64,000 bases of DNA. It comes from Maribacter sp. MMG018. GTDB lineage: Bacteria > Bacteroidota > Bacteroidia > Flavobacteriales > Flavobacteriaceae. Where the stretch lies: NCBI RefSeq assembly GCF_018100785.1, contig NZ_JAGJEC010000001.1, forward strand, positions 744,001 to 808,000. Reading direction: 5' to 3'. The notes below the pieces were generated by a model that made no database searches, was not told where the DNA came from, and saw only the letters and a list, made by a program, of their open reading frames with translations. Numbering within the stretch: the first letter of the stretch is position 1; every line of letters begins with the position of its first letter. Made by a program: the position numbers and the translations under genes. Below, piece after piece: positions 63,952-64,000 of the stretch.

Positions 63952-64000
63952 ATTGTCTGATTAATTATTAATTGAGGTTTGGTTTTGTTTTTATTGACGC

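Overview
The window is chromosomal DNA from a Bacteroidota member, almost certainly a Flavobacteriaceae (probably a marine genus in the Maribacter/Zobellia/Arenibacter range; the genus is a guess). The evidence is a SusC/RagA-type TonB receptor, the gliding/type IX secretion lipoproteins SprE(PorW) and GldH, DUF5687, DUF4292 and DUF2721 proteins, an ATP synthase operon that lacks beta and epsilon, Bacteroidota-type promoters (TTG-N17-23-TAnnTTTG) and almost no Shine-Dalgarno sequences. Coding density is high. I see no tRNA, rRNA, CRISPR array, insertion sequence or prophage.

Layout. 1-3.8 kb (minus): truncated SusC-type receptor and a DUF2064 transferase. 4.2-6.6 kb: DegQ/HtrA protease, a strong terminator, then a patatin. 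6.6-7.7 kb: PaaE-like oxidoreductase. 7.8-11.8 kb: a padR operon with two paralogous four-TM proteins, a DUF5687 permease and its ABC ATPase. 12-15.1 kb: sprE and a bactofilin. 15.1-20.9 kb: atpZ-DUF-atpB-E-F-H-A-G. 21-28.2 kb: Tet-type exporter, then flippase-dut-TPR-DUF4292-EnvC-aldo/keto reductase. 28.2-32.9 kb: thioesterase, HU/SPOR protein, dprA, trpS, plsC. 32.9-36.5 kb (minus): recA, then a lipoprotein-ECF sigma-anti-sigma/beta-barrel operon. 36.5-39.5 kb: a small ORF with a terminator, then U32 peptidase (TrhP-like)-ferredoxin-trhO, a tRNA hydroxylation module. 39.5-44.9 kb: MFS exporter, ricT, gldH, penicillin-binding protein 1A. 45-46.3 kb: scoA-scoB. 46.3-47.5 kb: two paralogous micro-ORFs around a small lipoprotein. 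47.6-53.5 kb: S9 peptidase, a frameshifted GNAT gene, a serine hydrolase, an aminotransferase and a Vsr-like endonuclease. 53.5-57.1 kb: sdhCAB. 57.4-64 kb (minus): DUF2721, a BNR-repeat protein and two tandem M28 peptidases.

Most of the window is housekeeping: energy (ATP synthase, complex II, CoA transfer), envelope building and quality control (DegQ, EnvC, PBP1A, PlsC, flippase), gliding/secretion, and protein scavenging (S9, two M28, SusC). The best candidate for something undescribed is the pair of 34- and 36-residue ORFs at 46471-46575 and 47290-47400. They share a C-terminal LTKKLFM(L/F), encoded with different synonymous codons, and each is followed by its own intrinsic terminator. 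Other points worth checking are an intrinsic terminator buried in the signal-peptide codons of an M28 peptidase, a one-base frameshift in the GNAT gene, the clustered aerobic and anaerobic tRNA ho5U34 routes, and an anti-sigma protein built to span both membranes.
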